Below, one piece after another: positions 12,125 to 12,316 of a DNA stretch of 12,316 nucleotides (position 1 is its first letter; each line of letters opens with the position of its first letter). A program made the position numbers and the translations under genes. The stretch lies in NCBI GenBank assembly GCA_002388905.1, contig DGNJ01000087.1, positions 1 through 12,316 of the forward strand, read 5' to 3'. The DNA comes from Cellvibrionales bacterium UBA4495. Lineage in GTDB: Bacteria > Pseudomonadota > Gammaproteobacteria > Pseudomonadales > Porticoccaceae. The notes beneath the pieces are model-generated. The model did not search any database. It was not told the origin of the DNA and saw nothing but the letters and a program-made list of their open reading frames with translations.

Positions 12125-12271
12125 TTTCGTGGACTCCGACTATTTGGTTAGTCGCTCCGACTTTTAAAGCGGCGGGGGCGCTACCCCCGCCTAGTCGGAA
12201 CACAAAGCCCGGAAATAATTTCCGGTTGTCCACAACAAAACGCAATGATTACAGGAGGTTAGACGGCTGAA
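12125..12271. promoter_or_regulatory. Dyad-rich region: leftward promoter and/or replication control
   Basis: No gene is seen here. In order: CGACTA (12137-12142) pairs with TAGTCG (12149-12154); TCCGACT (12156-12162) pairs with AGTCGGA (12193-12199) and encloses a hairpin GGCGGGGG / CCCCCGCC (12171-12178, 12184-12191); CCGGAAATAATTTCCGG (12209-12225) is a perfect 17-base palindrome; GTTGTCCACAAC (12225-12236) is another dyad and contains TTGTCCACA (12226-12234), close to the DnaA box TTATCCACA. The octamer TCCGACTA occurs at 12135-12142 and, inverted, at 12192-12199, with TCCGACTT at 12156-12163. Such density fits an origin or operator region upstream of the early and rep genes. No promoter hexamers could be placed with confidence. 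Confidence 0.6.
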
Positions 12272-12277
12272 CCGTCG
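12263..12277. repeat. Hairpin beside the right attachment site
   Basis: GACGG (12263-12267) and CCGTC (12273-12277) pair around CTGAA. The right arm of the hairpin lies within the degenerate XerC arm of the right dif-like site. In CTX-type phages a folded single-strand DNA forms the attachment site; whether this small hairpin has any such role is unknown. Confidence 0.4.
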
Positions 12278-12299
12278 AGGTCTGTATATTATGTTAGGG
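12272..12299 (+). other. Right dif-like attachment junction
   Basis: CCGTCGAGGTC (XerC-arm position), TGTATA (central region, identical to dif), TTATGTTAGGG (XerD arm; first eight bases identical to dif). It is in the same orientation as the left dif, as needed for insertion or excision. The XerC arm has little similarity to the consensus GGTGCGCATAA, while the XerD arm is good. Only 17 bases follow, so I cannot tell whether chromosome or another element lies to the right. Confidence 0.82.
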
Positions 12300-12316
12300 T
12301 CTTAGGAAGTTAAGCA

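Larger units (their letters stand above)
659..12296. mobile_element. Integrated PM2-like (corticovirus-type) prophage inserted at dif
   Basis: The element is bounded by the 14-base direct repeat TGTATATTATGTTA at 659-672 and 12283-12296, giving a predicted circle of about 11,624 bp. PM2, the reference corticovirus, is about 10 kb, so the size fits. Inside are the hallmark genes of a tailless membrane-containing dsDNA phage: HUH replication initiator (9851-11509), FtsK/HerA-type packaging ATPase (8019-8699), double-jelly-roll coat protein of PM2 P2 type (6902-7771), several one-TM small proteins, a spike candidate, and a lysis peptidase. No terminase, portal, tail, integrase or transposase is seen. 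Three genes run rightward and 24 leftward. All core genes look intact, so the prophage may be active. Confidence 0.88.

Noticed and set aside
12171..12191. GGCGGGGG/CCCCCGCC hairpin as a terminator
   Set aside because: No T tract follows on either strand, and it lies upstream of the first gene; better explained as part of the control region.
11940..12245. N-terminal extension of the frame ending at 11745, giving a 166-residue protein
   Set aside because: It overlaps the 62-residue gene throughout, crosses the palindromic control region and has shadow-like Arg/Pro/Gly composition; ATG 11939 has a proper ATGA overlap.
1..12316. CRISPR array, tRNA, rRNA or integrase gene
   Set aside because: No regularly spaced repeats, no cloverleaf or rRNA-like sequence, and no tyrosine or serine recombinase motifs were seen on either strand.

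Overview
The window holds one complete integrated genome of a small tailless, internal-membrane phage of the PM2 type (Corticoviridae-like), about 11.6 kb, in a gammaproteobacterial chromosome. The evidence is the combination of a double-jelly-roll coat protein of the PM2 P2 type, an FtsK/HerA-type genome-packaging ATPase, a GPA-family HUH rolling-circle replication initiator with a twin-tyrosine motif, and many tiny membrane proteins, with no tail, portal or terminase genes. The host is placed in Gammaproteobacteria by a site at 648-675 that matches Escherichia coli dif at 26 consecutive positions. Genus is not resolved; base composition is GC-rich, apart from an AT-rich first 150 bases.

Layout. 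1-647 is chromosomal flank: an AT-rich stretch, a region with no convincing gene, and a small zinc-ribbon gene broken by a one-base frameshift. 648-675 is the left dif site. 676-847 is a promoter/operator region. 848-1941 is a rightward three-gene operon (HTH/leucine-zipper regulator, two-TM zinc-ribbon membrane protein, lipoprotein) closed by a strong terminator at 1947-1976; it looks like the lysogeny/conversion module. All remaining genes, 24 by my count, lie on the minus strand and read leftward from about 12.1 kb to 1.9 kb. In transcription order these are: three small early genes, the Rep initiator, three accessory genes, the packaging ATPase, a 32-residue membrane peptide, the major capsid protein, four membrane or hydrophobic virion-type proteins (one only 16 residues), the putative spike and a beta-rich partner, an M15 endolysin, then a run of small membrane, holin-like and basic genes. 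Most neighbours overlap by 1-4 bases (ATGA or TAATG), so translation is probably coupled along a long operon. 12125-12282 is a non-coding region dense in dyads, with a DnaA-box-like 9-mer; it is the best candidate for the leftward promoter and/or replication control region.

Mechanism. No integrase or transposase gene is present. The element is bounded by 14-bp direct repeats identical to the dif core plus XerD half-site (659-672 and 12283-12296), so integration very probably uses host XerC/XerD, as in CTX-type integrative elements exploiting Xer. The inferred cycle is a circular genome of about 11,624 bp that replicates from a Rep-made nick, is packaged by the ATPase into a lipid-containing icosahedral capsid, and leaves the cell through holin plus M15 peptidase.

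Several genes shorter than 60 codons were found by reading overlaps by hand: 7843-7941, 5693-5743, 2768-2866, 2512-2583, 2029-2181 and 1938-2039.
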